A stretch of DNA of 64,000 bases from Gammaproteobacteria bacterium (GTDB lineage Bacteria > Pseudomonadota > Gammaproteobacteria > Pseudomonadales > Halieaceae). The stretch is from positions 1 to 64,000 of the forward strand of contig JAIBDN010000002.1 in the NCBI GenBank assembly GCA_024686215.1, written 5' to 3'. Below are positions 29,193 through 39,283 of this stretch, piece after piece. The position numbers and the translations under genes are program-made. Positions within the stretch are counted from its first letter, which is position 1. Each line of letters begins with the position of its first letter. A model generated the notes under the pieces. It searched no databases and was not told where the DNA came from. It saw nothing but the letters and a program-made list of their open reading frames with translations.

Positions 29193-29849
29193 TTAATGAT
29201 AGAGGGAATGTTTCTGGACATAGTCCAGTACCGGTTCCGGTAACAGGTAGCGCGCAGAACAACCGCGCGCCAACAGGTCTCGGATTTCAGTTGAAGAGAT
29301 CGCCAGCGGGCGCAGCTCTTCTACGACAATGCGTCCTGCCGCATTGTCATGCAGGTTTTCCTCGGGGGGCAGGCGGTGGGATTGCAACCATTGCGCCACC
29401 ACCCCTGCTGTCGGTAACTGCCAGCCGGGGCGGGCAATAACGACAATATGTGCCCATTCCAATAATTCCTGCCAGCGGTGCCAAGCGCTTATATCCAGCA
29501 CCGCATCACAGCCCATGACCAGGCACAGACTGGTGTCGCGCCCCAACTCTGTGCGCAGCTCAATTAGACTGTCGATGGTATAGGAGACCCCCGCTCGCGC
29601 CAGCTCCCGGGTGTCGCAGGCCAATGCGGGTTCAGCCGCCACCGCCAATTCCACCATCGCCGCACGGTGCTGTGCCGAGCAACCGGGCTGCTCCCGGTGC
29701 GGCGGCACTGCACAGGGCATCAGTCGCAACTGGGTCAGCTGCAAACGCTCCACCAACTCCAGCGCAGAACGCAAGTGGCCGTAATGCACCGGGTTGAATG
29801 TGCCACCAAAAACGCCCACCGGGGTCATTGACGGAGTTGCCTGACTCAA
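29193..29849 (-). CDS. nadD: Nicotinate-mononucleotide adenylyltransferase
   Basis: NadD is 218 residues. The nucleotidyltransferase motif [16 protein letters not shown] near residue 12 and the C-terminal [13 protein letters not shown] are both intact. It makes deamido-NAD from nicotinate mononucleotide and ATP in NAD biosynthesis. The gene overlaps the end of proA by 4 nt (ATGA) and precedes rsfS, the standard proA-nadD-rsfS order. Confidence 0.96.
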   Translation of the reverse strand: MSQATPSMTPVGVFGGTFNPVHYGHLRSALELVERLQLTQLRLMPCAVPPHREQPGCSAQHRAAMVELAVAAEPALACDTRELARAGVSYTIDSLIELRTELGRDTSLCLVMGCDAVLDISAWHRWQELLEWAHIVVIARPGWQLPTAGVVAQWLQSHRLPPEENLHDNAAGRIVVEELRPLAISSTEIRDLLARGCSARYLLPEPVLDYVQKHSLYH

Positions 29850-31102
29850 ACGCGCACCTGCCCCTCACCTAATACCACATATTTCTGCGAGGTAAGCCCT
29901 TCCAGGCCCACGGGGCCACGTGCATGTAATTTGTCTGTGGATATCCCAATTTCTGCACCCAACCCGTATTCAAAACCATCCGCAAAGCGGGTGGAGGCAT
30001 TTACCATGACCGAACTGGAATCCACCTCGCGCAGGAAACGCATGGCACGGCCATGGTCCCGGGTGACAATGCTGTCTGTATGCAGAGAACTGTAAGTATT
30101 TATATGCGCCATGGCCTGTTCCAGGCCATCCACCACACGCACCGCCAGAATGGGCGCCAGGTATTCCTCGTGCCAGTCTTCCTCGGTGGCCGCACTGATG
30201 TCGGGCAAAATGGCCAGAGTGCGCTCACAGCCGCGAAGCTCCACACCGGCTGCGGCAAAGGCCGTTGCCAGTCGCGGCAACACTGTGTTGGCCTCTGCTA
30301 CTGCCACCAGCAAGGTTTCCATGGTGTTACAGGTGCCATAGCGATGGGTCTTGGCGTTCAGCGCAATGGCCTGCGCCATATCCAGGTCTGCACCTTCATC
30401 TATGTACACATGACAAACGCCATCCAGGTGTTTGATCACCGGCACTTTGGCATCGCTGCTAATGCGCTGGATCAAACTTTTACCGCCGCGCGGTACAATC
30501 ACATCCACATACTCAGGCATAGCGATGAGCCTGCCCACTGCAGCGCGGTCGGCGGTGGTCACCACCTGCACCGCAGCCTGGGGCAGGCCCGCCTCAAGCA
30601 GCCCCTGCGCTATGCAGCTGGCAATCGCACAGTTGGACGCCAGGGACTCGGAGCCACCGCGCAAAATTGTGGCATTACCGGATTTCAGGCACAGGCTGGC
30701 CGCTTCCACCGTTACATTGGGGCGGGATTCATAGATGATGCCAATCACCCCCAGAGGCACGCGCATACGCCCCACCTGGATACCACTGGGCATGGTATTC
30801 ATATCGGTGATACTGCCTACCGGGTCAGGCAGTGCAGCCACCTGGCGCAGCCCTTCCAGCATGCTATCCACGCGCGCCGGGGTCAGCTCCAGACGATCCA
30901 TCAGCGGTGCATCCAGACCATTGACCCGCCCACGCTCCAGATCCTCGCTATTGGCCTGGGCCAGGCTCGCGCGGGCGCCGTCCAGGGCATCCCTGACCGC
31001 CAGCAACGCCCGGTTGCGCACTGCGGTAGACGCGGCCGCCACCTGTCGCGACGCCTCGCGCGCCGCGCTGCCCAGCTCGAGCATGTACTGATCTACATCC
31101 AT
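29846..31102 (-). CDS. proA: Gamma-glutamyl phosphate reductase
   Basis: ProA is 418 residues of the aldehyde dehydrogenase superfamily. It reduces gamma-glutamyl phosphate to glutamate semialdehyde in proline synthesis. The NADP-binding region ([15 protein letters not shown]), [10 protein letters not shown], the catalytic Cys in [12 protein letters not shown], and the C-terminal [12 protein letters not shown] are all present. It is the first gene of the leftward cluster; its promoter should lie in 31103-31190. No proB is nearby. Confidence 0.96.
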   Translation of the reverse strand: MDVDQYMLELGSAAREASRQVAAASTAVRNRALLAVRDALDGARASLAQANSEDLERGRVNGLDAPLMDRLELTPARVDSMLEGLRQVAALPDPVGSITDMNTMPSGIQVGRMRVPLGVIGIIYESRPNVTVEAASLCLKSGNATILRGGSESLASNCAIASCIAQGLLEAGLPQAAVQVVTTADRAAVGRLIAMPEYVDVIVPRGGKSLIQRISSDAKVPVIKHLDGVCHVYIDEGADLDMAQAIALNAKTHRYGTCNTMETLLVAVAEANTVLPRLATAFAAAGVELRGCERTLAILPDISAATEEDWHEEYLAPILAVRVVDGLEQAMAHINTYSSLHTDSIVTRDHGRAMRFLREVDSSSVMVNASTRFADGFEYGLGAEIGISTDKLHARGPVGLEGLTSQKYVVLGEGQVRV

Positions 31103-31191
31103 TTATCCAGTTTCCTGAGCGCTATAAAAAAACGCGATTATACCCGAAGCCCGAAGGCGATGTTCCCGCTGTAAGAGCAAATAATCACGGC

Positions 31192-31214
31192 AAAAAAGGC
31201 GGGGCAAAGCCCGC
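31192..31214 (-). terminator. Rho-independent terminator of grxD
   Basis: On the minus strand GCGGG-(loop)-CCCGC is followed by C and six T, ending at 31192. It lies about 95 nt after the grxD stop and about 90 nt upstream of the proA start, so it separates the two leftward units. Confidence 0.65.
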
Positions 31215-31308
31215 GTATGGAACAATCCTGTGAGTGCTATAGGGCTCCCAGTGCAAGCGTGTGCCGCACTGAGAAGTACCGCTCGAGGCCGGGCGGCAGT
31301 GCGGATGC

Positions 31309-31638
31309 TCAGTCCTGCGCCTGCGTGGAGGCAGATTCCTTAATCAGGGTCTGCAGCTCACCCGTTTCGAACATCTCGGTCACGATATCGCAACCGCCCA
31401 CCAGCTCACCAGCCACCCACAGCTGGGGAAATGTCGGCCAGTTGGCGTATTTCGGCAGGTGTGTACGTATTTCCGGGTTGGACAGAATGTCCACATAGGC
31501 AAAACGCTCACCGCAGGCCATCAGCGCCTCTACCGTGCGTGCTGAAAAGCCGCACTGTGGCTGGTTGGGGGAGCCCTTCATGTATAGAAGGATGCCGTTA
31601 CTTTCGACCTGTTCTTTGATCGTCTCGATAATGTCCAT
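31309..31638 (-). CDS. grxD: Monothiol glutaredoxin Grx4 (GrxD)
   Basis: This 109-residue CGFS-type glutaredoxin has the active site QPQCGFSARTVEAL near residue 29 and the glutathione-binding NWPTFPQLWVAGELVGG and GGCDI motifs. CGFS glutaredoxins dimerise around a [2Fe-2S] cluster and deliver or store Fe-S clusters with BolA partners. Two adjacent ATG codons start it (31641 or 31638). It is monocistronic by position, divergent from argD. Confidence 0.95.
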   Translation of the reverse strand: MDIIETIKEQVESNGILLYMKGSPNQPQCGFSARTVEALMACGERFAYVDILSNPEIRTHLPKYANWPTFPQLWVAGELVGGCDIVTEMFETGELQTLIKESASTQAQD

Positions 31639-31742
31639 CATCTGGTTCCTGTGTTTATGGCAGCCACAGAGTGCCGCAGCGTCTCTAGGGCGGAGATTCT
31701 ACCCTATTATGAGGGCAAATGGTGCCCAATACCGCAGCTGGA

Positions 31743-31771
31743 TTGCCAAGCTTAATCGATATAGTTATAGT
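31743..31771 (+). promoter_or_regulatory. Predicted sigma-70 promoter of argD
   Basis: TTGCCA (31743-31748), a 17-nt spacer and TATAGT (31766-31771) form a good sigma-70 promoter. The expected start is near 31778, a few bases before the leader hairpin. A second TATAGT copy directly precedes the -10. No ARG box could be recognised by eye. Confidence 0.5.
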
Positions 31772-31782
31772 TGGCGGGTCTT

Positions 31783-31804
31783 AGGCAGCTCCCGCTGCCT
31801 TTTT
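31783..31804 (+). terminator. Intrinsic-terminator-like hairpin in the argD leader
   Basis: A perfect 7-bp stem AGGCAGC / GCTGCCT with a TCCC loop is followed by five T (31800-31804). It sits just after the predicted argD start site and 24 nt before argD, with no plus-strand gene ahead that would need terminating. CTCCC of the loop side (31789-31793) is complementary to GGGAG of the argD ribosome-binding site (31813-31817). It may be an attenuator or a translation switch. Confidence 0.6.
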
Positions 31805-31827
31805 GCGTTTTTGGGAGGGTAACAAAC

Positions 31828-32994
31828 ATGTCGGCGCTGATGCAGACCTACGCCAGGCTTCCCGTGACTTTCAGTCACGGCGCAGGCGTGTACCTGTACG
31901 ATACCGATGGTCGGCGCTACCTGGATGCTCTATCCGGCATCGCCGTAAACGGCCTGGGGCACGCTCACCCTGCCGTCACCAAGGCGATCCGGGACCAGGC
32001 GGACAAGCTGCTTCACACTTCCAATCTGTACCGCATCGAAGTACAGGAGCAGCTGGCGGAGACGCTGTGTGCAGTCGCCGGTATGGACAATTGCTTTTTC
32101 GGCAATTCCGGCGCCGAGGCTAACGAGGCAGCCATCAAACTGGCGCGCCTTTACGGACACCAGCGCGGCGTGGATAAGCCCTCTATCGTGGTATTGGAGG
32201 GGGCCTTTCACGGTCGCACGCTGGCTACCCTTAGCGCCACCGGCAATCGCAAGATACAGGCGGGATTTGAGCCCCTGGTGGCGGGATTCATTCGCGTACC
32301 GCGCAATGACATACAGGCGCTGCAACAGGTCGCCGCCAACAACCCCGGCGTCGTCGCCATACTCGCTGAACCCATACAGGGCGAAGGCGGGGTACACCCG
32401 CTGTCCACTGAGTTCCTGCAGGCCATGCAGGATATTTGCAGGGAGCGGGAATGGCTGCTGATGTTGGATGAGGTGCAGACCGGCAATGGCCGCACCGGGC
32501 ATTACTTCGCCTACCAGGGCCTGGGGATTACACCCGATGTGGTGGCCACAGCTAAAGGCCTGGGCAATGGCGTCCCCATCGGCGCCTGTCTGGCGCGGGG
32601 CAAGGCGGCACAGGTATTCGGTGCCGGCCATCACGGCTCCACCTACGGCGGCAACCCACTGGTCTGTGCAGCAGCCCTGGCGGTAGTCAACACTATTGCA
32701 GCAGACCATTTATGCGACAACGCGCTGGCCATGGGCCAACTGCTGCGCGATACGCTACTGGCGGACCCGACAGTGGCGCCCCATATTCGCGAAATCCGCG
32801 GCGCCGGCCTGATGCTGGGCATCGCGTTACAGCGCGAATGTGGTGAATTGGTGGCGGCAGCGCTGGATGCTGGTGTGCTGATCAATGTCACCGCAGGTGA
32901 CACCATACGCCTGCTACCCCCACTGATTATCAATGAAACCGAAACTCTGGAATTAGCCGCGGCAGTAGCGGCACTGATCCGGAATTTCGCCTAG
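31828..32994 (+). CDS. argD: Acetylornithine/succinyldiaminopimelate aminotransferase
   Basis: ArgD is a 388-residue PLP-dependent class III aminotransferase. It begins [20 protein letters not shown], with a strong ribosome site GGGAGGG 8 nt upstream; the frame continues upstream only through the terminator hairpin, so that extension is rejected. Visible motifs are [32 protein letters not shown], and the PLP Lys in [15 protein letters not shown]. It converts N-acetylglutamate semialdehyde to acetylornithine and also serves lysine synthesis. It is 31 nt upstream of argF, so the two form an arginine operon. Confidence 0.95.
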   Translation: MSALMQTYARLPVTFSHGAGVYLYDTDGRRYLDALSGIAVNGLGHAHPAVTKAIRDQADKLLHTSNLYRIEVQEQLAETLCAVAGMDNCFFGNSGAEANEAAIKLARLYGHQRGVDKPSIVVLEGAFHGRTLATLSATGNRKIQAGFEPLVAGFIRVPRNDIQALQQVAANNPGVVAILAEPIQGEGGVHPLSTEFLQAMQDICREREWLLMLDEVQTGNGRTGHYFAYQGLGITPDVVATAKGLGNGVPIGACLARGKAAQVFGAGHHGSTYGGNPLVCAAALAVVNTIAADHLCDNALAMGQLLRDTLLADPTVAPHIREIRGAGLMLGIALQRECGELVAAALDAGVLINVTAGDTIRLLPPLIINETETLELAAAVAALIRNFA

Positions 32995-33025
32995 CAATAC
33001 ACCCGATTGCACTGCAGGAAAGGAC

Positions 33026-33940
33026 ATGTCTGACACACGGCACTTTTTAACGTTACTGGACTTTAGCCCCGCTGAGCTGCAGCACATAATCCAGCGCGCC
33101 ATCGCGATGAAGCAGGAACACCGCAGCGGGGATGATCAGCGCACCTTCCCGGGTAAAGTCCTGGGTATGATTTTCGCCAAATCTTCCACCCGCACGCGCG
33201 TCTCCTTTGAAGCGGGCATGGCCCAACTGGGTGGCCACGCCATGTTCCTGTCCCCCCAGGACACACAACTGGGGCGCGGGGAACCGGTGGAAGACAGCGC
33301 CCGGGTGATATCGTCCATGGTAGATCTCGTCATGATACGTACCTTTGGCCACGACATTGTGGAGCGTTTTGCTGCACATTCCAGCGTGCCGGTAATCAAT
33401 GCCCTGACCGATGACTACCACCCCTGCCAGTTGTTGGCAGATATGCAAACCTGGGTGGAGCAACGCGGCAGCATAGCCGGCAAACGCGTATGCTGGGTGG
33501 GCGACGGCAATAATATGTGCCAGTCCTACATCAATGCGGCGCGGCAATTTGACTTTGAACTGAGCATAGCCTGCCCACCAGGTTTTGAACCCGACGCACA
33601 ACTGCTGGCCAGCAACAGTGATCGTGTGCATATCGAACACGACCCCGCGGCCGCAGCAGCGGGGACCGACCTGGTGGTTACTGATGTCTGGGCATCCATG
33701 GGCCAGGAAAGCGAACAACGGGAGCGCGCGGCACTGTTCGCACCCTACCAGGTCAATGCCGAGCTAATGAGCAGCGCCGCCAGCGGGGCGCTGTATATGC
33801 ATTGCCTTCCAGCCCACCGGGGAGAGGAAATCAGCGTTGAGCTGATGGACGCCACCGACACGGTGATATGGGAAGAGGCAGAGAACCGACTACACGCCCA
33901 AAAGGCGCTGATGGAAACCCTGCTGCTGGCCAATCGCTAA
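33026..33940 (+). CDS. argF: Ornithine carbamoyltransferase
   Basis: ArgF is 304 residues. It has the carbamoyl-phosphate motif [14 protein letters not shown] in [13 protein letters not shown], the ornithine-binding region around DVWASMGQE, and the catalytic HCLPAH ([11 protein letters not shown]). It makes citrulline from ornithine and carbamoyl phosphate. It starts 31 nt after argD. The length fits the anabolic enzyme. No clear U-tract terminator follows; an imperfect hairpin at about 33944-33979 is the best candidate. Confidence 0.96.
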   Translation: MSDTRHFLTLLDFSPAELQHIIQRAIAMKQEHRSGDDQRTFPGKVLGMIFAKSSTRTRVSFEAGMAQLGGHAMFLSPQDTQLGRGEPVEDSARVISSMVDLVMIRTFGHDIVERFAAHSSVPVINALTDDYHPCQLLADMQTWVEQRGSIAGKRVCWVGDGNNMCQSYINAARQFDFELSIACPPGFEPDAQLLASNSDRVHIEHDPAAAAAGTDLVVTDVWASMGQESEQRERAALFAPYQVNAELMSSAASGALYMHCLPAHRGEEISVELMDATDTVIWEEAENRLHAQKALMETLLLANR

Positions 33941-34164
33941 CACTGCAGACGCCGCGGAACCCTGTGGCGGTGCCTGCAGCAGCGGCCGGCACCTTGAGTC
34001 ATGCTTACCCAAACCGGCAACTGTAATAACCTTTCCGTATATAAAGAGCTCTTTTTATAAAAAATAAATTTATGCGGGCCGAAATGCGGCCCAAATATTA
34101 CCTGTATTTGGTCGCCTACCGACCACCATTGGCCTGCAGCGTAAGTGGGTACAGACCCCTCAAA

Positions 34165-34184
34165 TTATCAACATCTTATCCACA
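34165..34184 (+). promoter_or_regulatory. Tandem DnaA boxes upstream of nrdAB
   Basis: TTATCAACA (34165-34173), one mismatch from the DnaA consensus, is followed two bases later by a perfect TTATCCACA (34176-34184) in the same orientation. DnaA control of nrdAB is established in Escherichia coli, so these are likely DnaA sites that tie dNTP supply to replication initiation. Confidence 0.7.
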
Positions 34185-34223
34185 GAATAAACCCAGGCTA
34201 ATTACCTTGCATTGCACCCTGAC

Positions 34224-34271
34224 CCGCATTATCTTGTACCTGAGTGAAGCAGCTACCCCAATATATTGGGT
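34224..34271. promoter_or_regulatory. Pair of NrdR-like boxes overlapping the predicted nrdA promoter
   Basis: The downstream box 34256-34271 has the perfect 14-bp palindrome CCCAATATATTGGG, which contains the NrdR core CAATATATTG. The upstream box 34224-34239 (CCGCATTATCTTGTAC) matches about 10 of 16 consensus positions. Their starts are 32 nt apart, the three-helical-turn spacing known for NrdR operators. A possible promoter (TTGCAT 34207-34212, 17 nt, TATCTT 34230-34235) overlaps the first box, consistent with repression. Confidence 0.7.
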
Positions 34272-34454
34272 GCAGCGATCAAAAAATAAACAAAAAAATA
34301 GGTGTGATGCCGGATAATTGATCGCGGCAACCGAGATTTCTCGCGAAAATAGCCAGCGCGCAACCCGCACCCACCGGGTGACGTTTATTAGTGGAAGATT
34401 GTTAAGTGGTAACCCCAAAAAAATAAGGCTTTACGCCAACCTACCGGAGACGAC

Positions 34455-37331
34455 ATGCAGACAGAGACCAACCAGGGCAGCACTACCGCCGAAACGGCTA
34501 CTCCTCACCAGGACACCACCGCGGCAAGCTCAGCCATCGCGGCGACAGCGCCGGGCCAATTGCGGGTCATCAAGCGCAACGGCACCGTGGTGCCATTTGA
34601 AGGCAGTAAAATCTCGGTAGCCATTACCAAAGCCTTCCTCGCGGTAGAGGGCGGTACAGCGGCGGCTTCCAGCCGCATCCACGAGACCGTGGAGAAACTG
34701 ACCGAACAGGTAGCCGCCACATTCCTGCGCCGCATGCCTTCCGGTGGCACTATTCATATCGAAGACGTACAGGATCAGGTTGAACTGTCCCTGATGCGCT
34801 CCGGCGAGCACAAGATCGCCCGCGACTACGTTATCTATCGCGAAGAACAAGCGCGCAAGCGTGCCGCCAAACAGTCCCTGTCGCCAGCCACCCAGGCGGC
34901 GGCAGGCAACATTCAGGTGGTACAGATAGACGGCAGTCGCGCACCCCTGGACCTGGACCGCATACATACCATTGTCAGCGAAGCTTGCACCGACCTCAGT
35001 GATGTCAGTGAAACCGAGATACTCGATGAAGCCCTGAAAAACCTGTACGACGGCTTAACAGCGCTAGAACTGAGCACCTCGCTGGTGATTACCGCGCGCA
35101 CCATGATCGAGCAGGAACCCAATTACTCCTACGTTGCCGCACGCCTGCTGTGCGACAACCTGCGTGCCGAAGCCCTGCACTTTCTGGGCGTCGCGGTCAG
35201 CGCCACTCAGCACGATATGGCTTCACTGTACGCCAAAGCTCTGCCCGCCTACGTGGCAAAAGGCGTAGAGCTGGAACTGCTGGCACCCAACCTGCAAGGC
35301 TATGACCTGGACCGCCTGGGCAAAGCACTGCTGCCCGAACGCGACCTGCAATTTACTTACCTGGGCCTGCAAACCCTGTATGACCGCTACTTCATTCACA
35401 GCAATGACGTGCGTATAGAGCTGCCGCAAATATTCTTTATGCGCGTTGCCATGGGTCTTGCTATTGAAGAGGAAGACAAAAACGCTCGCGCCATTGAGTT
35501 TTACGAGTTGCTGTCCTCGTTTGACTACATGAGCTCCACTCCCACCCTGTTCAATGCCGGCACCCTGCGCCCACAATTGTCCTCGTGCTACCTGACCACA
35601 GTACCGGATGACCTGCACGGTATCTACGGCGCCATACAGGACAACGCCATGTTGTCCAAATTCGCTGGCGGACTGGGTAACGACTGGACTCAGGTGCGCG
35701 CACTGGGCGCCTACATCAAGGGCACCAACGGAAAATCCCAGGGTGTCGTGCCCTTCCTGAAAGTGGTCAACGATACAGCTGTGGCAGTCAACCAGGGCGG
35801 CAAACGCAAGGGCGCGGTGTGCGCCTACCTGGAAACCTGGCACATGGACATAGAGGAATTTGTCGAGCTGCGTAAAAACACCGGCGACGATCGCCGCCGC
35901 ACCCACGACATGAACACCGCCAACTGGATTCCCGACCTGTTTATGAAGCGGGTATTCGACGGCGGTGACTGGACTCTGTTCTCCCCTAACGACGTGCCTG
36001 ACCTACACGACCTGTACGGCACCGCTTTCGAGCAGCGCTACCAGCAGTACGAGGAAATGGCGCGCAACGGCGAAGTAAAGCTATTCAAAACCCTCAAGGC
36101 CGAGAACCTGTGGCGCAAGATGCTGGGCATGTTGTTCGAGACCGGCCACCCCTGGATGACCTTCAAGGACCCCTGCAACCTGCGCTCACCGCAGCAACAT
36201 GTCGGCGTGGTGCACTCATCCAACCTGTGTACCGAAATCACCCTGAACACCAACAAGGATGAGATCGCGGTATGCAACCTGGGCTCGGTAAACCTGCCTC
36301 AACATATCGTAGATGGCAGCCTGAACATGGAGAAGCTGCAAAAGACCGTCAACACTGCCGTGCGTATGCTCGATAATGTCATCAACATCAACTACTACTC
36401 GGTTCCCCAGGCAAAAAACTCCAACTTGCTGCACAGGCCAGTCGGCCTGGGCCTGATGGGCTTCCAGGATGCCCTGTACAAGCAACACCTGGCCTACGGA
36501 TCCGAGCAAGCGGTTGAATTCGCCGATCGTTCCATGGAGGCAATCAGCTATTTCGCCATCCAGGCCTCCAGTGACCTGGCGGCAGAGCGCGGTGCCTACT
36601 CCAGCTACGAGGGTTCACTGTGGAGCCAGGGAGTATTCCCTATAGACTCCCTGGAATACCTGATTGAGCAACGTGGTGCCGACTACATCGATGTGGATCG
36701 CAGCCAGTCTCTGGATTGGCCGGCCCTGCGTGAAGTGGTCAAGACCCGCGGCATGCGCAACTCCAATGTGATGGCCATTGCGCCCACCGCAACCATCGCC
36801 AATATCACCGGGGTATCGCAGTCCATAGAGCCCACTTACCAGAACCTGTATGTCAAATCCAACCTGTCCGGCGAGTTCACGGTGGTCAACCCCTACCTGG
36901 TTAACGACCTGAAAGAGCGCGGCTTGTGGGACGGCGTGATGGTCAACGATCTCAAATACTATGACGGTAGCGTACAGGCCATTGATCGTATTCCAGCGGA
37001 CCTTAAAGCCATCTATTCGACTGCCTTCGAGGTTGAGCCGCGCTGGCTGGTTACTGCTGCCAGTCGTCGCCAGAAATGGATAGACCAGGCCCAGTCGCTG
37101 AACCTGTACATCAACAACGCCAACGGCAAAAAACTGGACATCACCTACCGCATGGCCTGGTATAGCGGCCTGAAGACCACCTACTACCTGCGTTCTCTGG
37201 CAGCAACCGGCACCGAAAAATCTACCATCGATACCGGCACCCTGAACGCAGTATCCAATGAGGCGGCTCAGCCGGCACCCGTGCCCGAGGCCTGTTCGCT
37301 GGACGACCCGGACTGTGAGGCCTGCCAGTAG
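34455..37331 (+). CDS. nrdA: Ribonucleoside-diphosphate reductase class Ia, alpha subunit
   Basis: NrdA is 958 residues, long because of N-terminal regulatory domains. A clear ATP-cone (about residues 36-135, starting [20 protein letters not shown]) is followed by a second, more divergent cone-like domain (about 150-245), as in Pseudomonas NrdA. The catalytic barrel has the active-site Cys region [22 protein letters not shown] and [14 protein letters not shown], and the C-terminus ends in [12 protein letters not shown], the swinging redox Cys pair. It reduces NDPs to dNDPs with NrdB. The start ATG at 34455 is preceded by CGGAGA. It is the first gene of an nrdAB operon. Confidence 0.96.
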   Translation: MQTETNQGSTTAETATPHQDTTAASSAIAATAPGQLRVIKRNGTVVPFEGSKISVAITKAFLAVEGGTAAASSRIHETVEKLTEQVAATFLRRMPSGGTIHIEDVQDQVELSLMRSGEHKIARDYVIYREEQARKRAAKQSLSPATQAAAGNIQVVQIDGSRAPLDLDRIHTIVSEACTDLSDVSETEILDEALKNLYDGLTALELSTSLVITARTMIEQEPNYSYVAARLLCDNLRAEALHFLGVAVSATQHDMASLYAKALPAYVAKGVELELLAPNLQGYDLDRLGKALLPERDLQFTYLGLQTLYDRYFIHSNDVRIELPQIFFMRVAMGLAIEEEDKNARAIEFYELLSSFDYMSSTPTLFNAGTLRPQLSSCYLTTVPDDLHGIYGAIQDNAMLSKFAGGLGNDWTQVRALGAYIKGTNGKSQGVVPFLKVVNDTAVAVNQGGKRKGAVCAYLETWHMDIEEFVELRKNTGDDRRRTHDMNTANWIPDLFMKRVFDGGDWTLFSPNDVPDLHDLYGTAFEQRYQQYEEMARNGEVKLFKTLKAENLWRKMLGMLFETGHPWMTFKDPCNLRSPQQHVGVVHSSNLCTEITLNTNKDEIAVCNLGSVNLPQHIVDGSLNMEKLQKTVNTAVRMLDNVININYYSVPQAKNSNLLHRPVGLGLMGFQDALYKQHLAYGSEQAVEFADRSMEAISYFAIQASSDLAAERGAYSSYEGSLWSQGVFPIDSLEYLIEQRGADYIDVDRSQSLDWPALREVVKTRGMRNSNVMAIAPTATIANITGVSQSIEPTYQNLYVKSNLSGEFTVVNPYLVNDLKERGLWDGVMVNDLKYYDGSVQAIDRIPADLKAIYSTAFEVEPRWLVTAASRRQKWIDQAQSLNLYINNANGKKLDITYRMAWYSGLKTTYYLRSLAATGTEKSTIDTGTLNAVSNEAAQPAPVPEACSLDDPDCEACQ

Positions 37332-37395
37332 GCGGGCCGCACACATAACAACAATGCTAGACGACCATATAAAGAAGCCAGGGGACAACAACAGT

Positions 37396-38679
37396 ATGAT
37401 GAACTGGGATGATTACCACAAAGAAGAAGCCGCACCCGACAGCGCGTCGGCAGCCGCAGCAGCCTCTGCCATAACGCAGGCCAGTGTTGCGCCTGCCGCG
37501 GTAGCACCAGCACCAGAGCCCGCCGTGATAGCGCAACCAGCGGCCGCAATCGATCCAATCGCTTCCGCCGAGGCCGATACCACAGGCAACGTCAGCAAGG
37601 CCACTGAGGCCGTTGCGCAGCTCGATGTCGCTCCAGGCCTGGAAGACCTGGAAATGGGTGCTGCGCGTGTATCAGTGGATGAAAAAGCCATGATTAACTG
37701 CCGCGCTGACCTCAATCAGCTGGTGCCCTTCAAGTATGACTGGGCCTGGCAGAAGTACATCGACGGTTGCGCCAATCACTGGATGCCGCAGGAAATCAAC
37801 ATGACTGCGGACGTCGCCACCTGGAAAAATCCGGAGGGCCTGTCCGACGACGAACGCCGTATTGTGATGCGTAACCTGGGCTACTTCTCTACCGCAGACT
37901 CACTGGTTGCGAACAACCTGGTACTGGCGATCTACCGCCTGATCACCAACCCCGAGTGCCGCCAGTACTTGCTGCGCCAGGCCTTTGAAGAGGCCATCCA
38001 CACCCATGCCTACCAGTACTGCATCGAATCTCTGGGCATGGACGAGGGCGAGGTGTTCAATATGTATCGCGAGGTACCCTCGGTCGCCAAGAAAGCCGCC
38101 TGGAGCATCAGCCGTACCCACGAGTTGAGTGACCCCACGTTCACTACAGGCACCATGGAGACAGACCAGATCCTGCTGCGCAACCTGATCGGATTCTACG
38201 CAGTCACCGAGGGCATTTTCTTCTACTGCGGTTTTACCCAGATCCTGTCAATGGGCCGGCGCAACAAGATGACCGGTGTAGCGGAGCAGTTTCAGTACAT
38301 CCTGCGCGACGAGTCCATGCACCTGAACTTCGGCATCGATGTCATCAACCAGATCAAGCTGGAAAACCCGCATCTGTGGACGCCGGAATTCCAGGAGGAG
38401 TCTATCCAGATGATTCTGGAAGGCACCCAGCTGGAAATAGAGTACGCACGCGATACCATGCCGCGCGGTGTACTGGGCATGAATGCGGCGATGATGGAAG
38501 AGTACCTGCACTTCATCGCCAACCGGCGCCTGTCACAACTGGGACTGCCGGAACAATTTCCGGGCGCACAGAATCCGTTCCCATGGATGTCCGAAATTAT
38601 GGACCTGCGCAAGGAGAAGAACTTCTTCGAAACGCGGGTCATTGAATACCAGACAGGTGGCGCCCTGACCTGGGATTAA
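37396..38679 (+). CDS. nrdB: Ribonucleoside-diphosphate reductase class Ia, beta subunit
   Basis: NrdB is 427 residues from the ATG at 37396 ([15 protein letters not shown]); the frame opens inside nrdA, but the earlier region is not NrdB-like. The diiron R2 fold is complete: the conserved [20 protein letters not shown] segment, the ligand helix [17 protein letters not shown], and [13 protein letters not shown]. It generates the tyrosyl radical for NrdA. The first ~85 residues are an Ala/Pro/Ser-rich low-complexity extension that I do not recognise from well-studied R2 proteins. It lies 64 nt downstream of nrdA. Confidence 0.95.
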   Translation: MMNWDDYHKEEAAPDSASAAAAASAITQASVAPAAVAPAPEPAVIAQPAAAIDPIASAEADTTGNVSKATEAVAQLDVAPGLEDLEMGAARVSVDEKAMINCRADLNQLVPFKYDWAWQKYIDGCANHWMPQEINMTADVATWKNPEGLSDDERRIVMRNLGYFSTADSLVANNLVLAIYRLITNPECRQYLLRQAFEEAIHTHAYQYCIESLGMDEGEVFNMYREVPSVAKKAAWSISRTHELSDPTFTTGTMETDQILLRNLIGFYAVTEGIFFYCGFTQILSMGRRNKMTGVAEQFQYILRDESMHLNFGIDVINQIKLENPHLWTPEFQEESIQMILEGTQLEIEYARDTMPRGVLGMNAAMMEEYLHFIANRRLSQLGLPEQFPGAQNPFPWMSEIMDLRKEKNFFETRVIEYQTGGALTWD

Positions 38680-38762
38680 GAAGACCTCTGGCCACCCTTG
38701 CTTTCTGGGGGTGGCTGGCCGGCACCAATGAATGTGTTGAGACATAGCCCAAGGAATCTCAC

Positions 38763-38957
38763 ATGGATAATAGCGACAAGAACCCCAACGAAACGGAAAC
38801 CATATTGATGGCACTGGACCAGATCAGCCAGACTATCGATGTGATGACCAGTGTTGTGGGACGACTGCGTAACTACCTGCAACAGCAGGAAGCCGCCGCG
38901 GCCGATCAACAGAAAGAACTGCAGGCGGAAATGCAGTCAGACCGGATTCTGCATTAA
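38763..38957 (+). CDS. Small hypothetical protein, predicted coiled coil
   Basis: A 64-residue ORF preceded by AAGGAATCTCAC. The protein is acidic with no Cys and reads as a helix of heptad-like hydrophobics (ILMALDQISQTIDVMTSVVG, then LRNYLQQQEAAAADQQKEL). It has no signal or membrane segment. It sits 83 nt after nrdB on the same strand and ahead of a strong hairpin, so it is probably the last gene of the nrd operon. I do not recognise the family. Confidence 0.55.
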   Translation: MDNSDKNPNETETILMALDQISQTIDVMTSVVGRLRNYLQQQEAAAADQQKELQAEMQSDRILH

Positions 38958-38985
38958 GCACCCGCGCTTGTAGCAGAAGCATAAC

Positions 38986-39016
38986 GCCACGCTCGGGCTG
39001 TCAGCCCGGGCGTGGC
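38986..39016 (+). terminator. Strong GC-rich hairpin after the nrdAB operon
   Basis: GCCACGC-T-CGGGCT, a GTC loop, AGCCCG-G-GCGTGGC gives a 14-bp stem with one T-G wobble, starting 28 nt after the small ORF. There is no U-run, so it is either a Rho-assisted terminator or a stabilising 3' hairpin. The following 39017-39283 holds only the fadB promoter region and no gene that I can support. Confidence 0.5.
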
Positions 39017-39283
39017 ACCGCTACCGCCAAAGATTATCCCTCCCGATACGGCAGCATTAAACCCCCAGGCAAACCCGACACACGCACCCCGGCACTACCT
39101 GCTATCATCCAAACTAGCCCACGGCACTTGGCGCGGCGGCAGCAGCCGAGATACGCCTCGATGTAATCACTGCAAACTTATGATTTTCAGATGAGGAATA
39201 CCGCTGTACAATGACCGCCCCGTGGGGCTCACGACCACGTGATGCGCAGCACCGTCTCCATAAAACTGCAACAGGATATCGAT

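Larger units (their letters stand above)
33941..34454. promoter_or_regulatory. argF-nrdA intergenic control region
   Basis: This stretch of 514 bases holds no convincing gene. From left to right I see an imperfect GC-rich hairpin (about 33944-33979), a 12-bp palindrome AAAGAGCTCTTT (34043-34054), a GGGCCG/CGGCCC hairpin (34076-34092), two tandem DnaA boxes (34165-34184), a possible promoter (34207-34235), two NrdR-like boxes (34224-34271), an A-rich run near 34280-34302, and a leader of about 200 nt. The leader has small stem-loops such as CGAGA-TTT-CTCG and CACCC-ACC-GGGTG. It is clearly AT-richer than its flanks. Confidence 0.6.

Noticed and set aside
30053-31174. 373-codon plus-strand frame over proA
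   Set aside because: ProA on the minus strand is complete, and this frame also runs through its promoter. It is an antisense shadow.
31771-31827. 19-residue upstream extension of ArgD from a TTG
   Set aside because: It would translate the terminator hairpin and ignores the strong GGGAGGG site placed for the ATG at 31828.
34072-34317. 81-codon plus frame upstream of nrdA
   Set aside because: It covers the DnaA and NrdR boxes and the predicted promoter, and its composition is not coding-like.
39012-39194. 60-codon frame before fadB
   Set aside because: It starts inside the hairpin after the nrd operon, has no ribosome site and no coding character.
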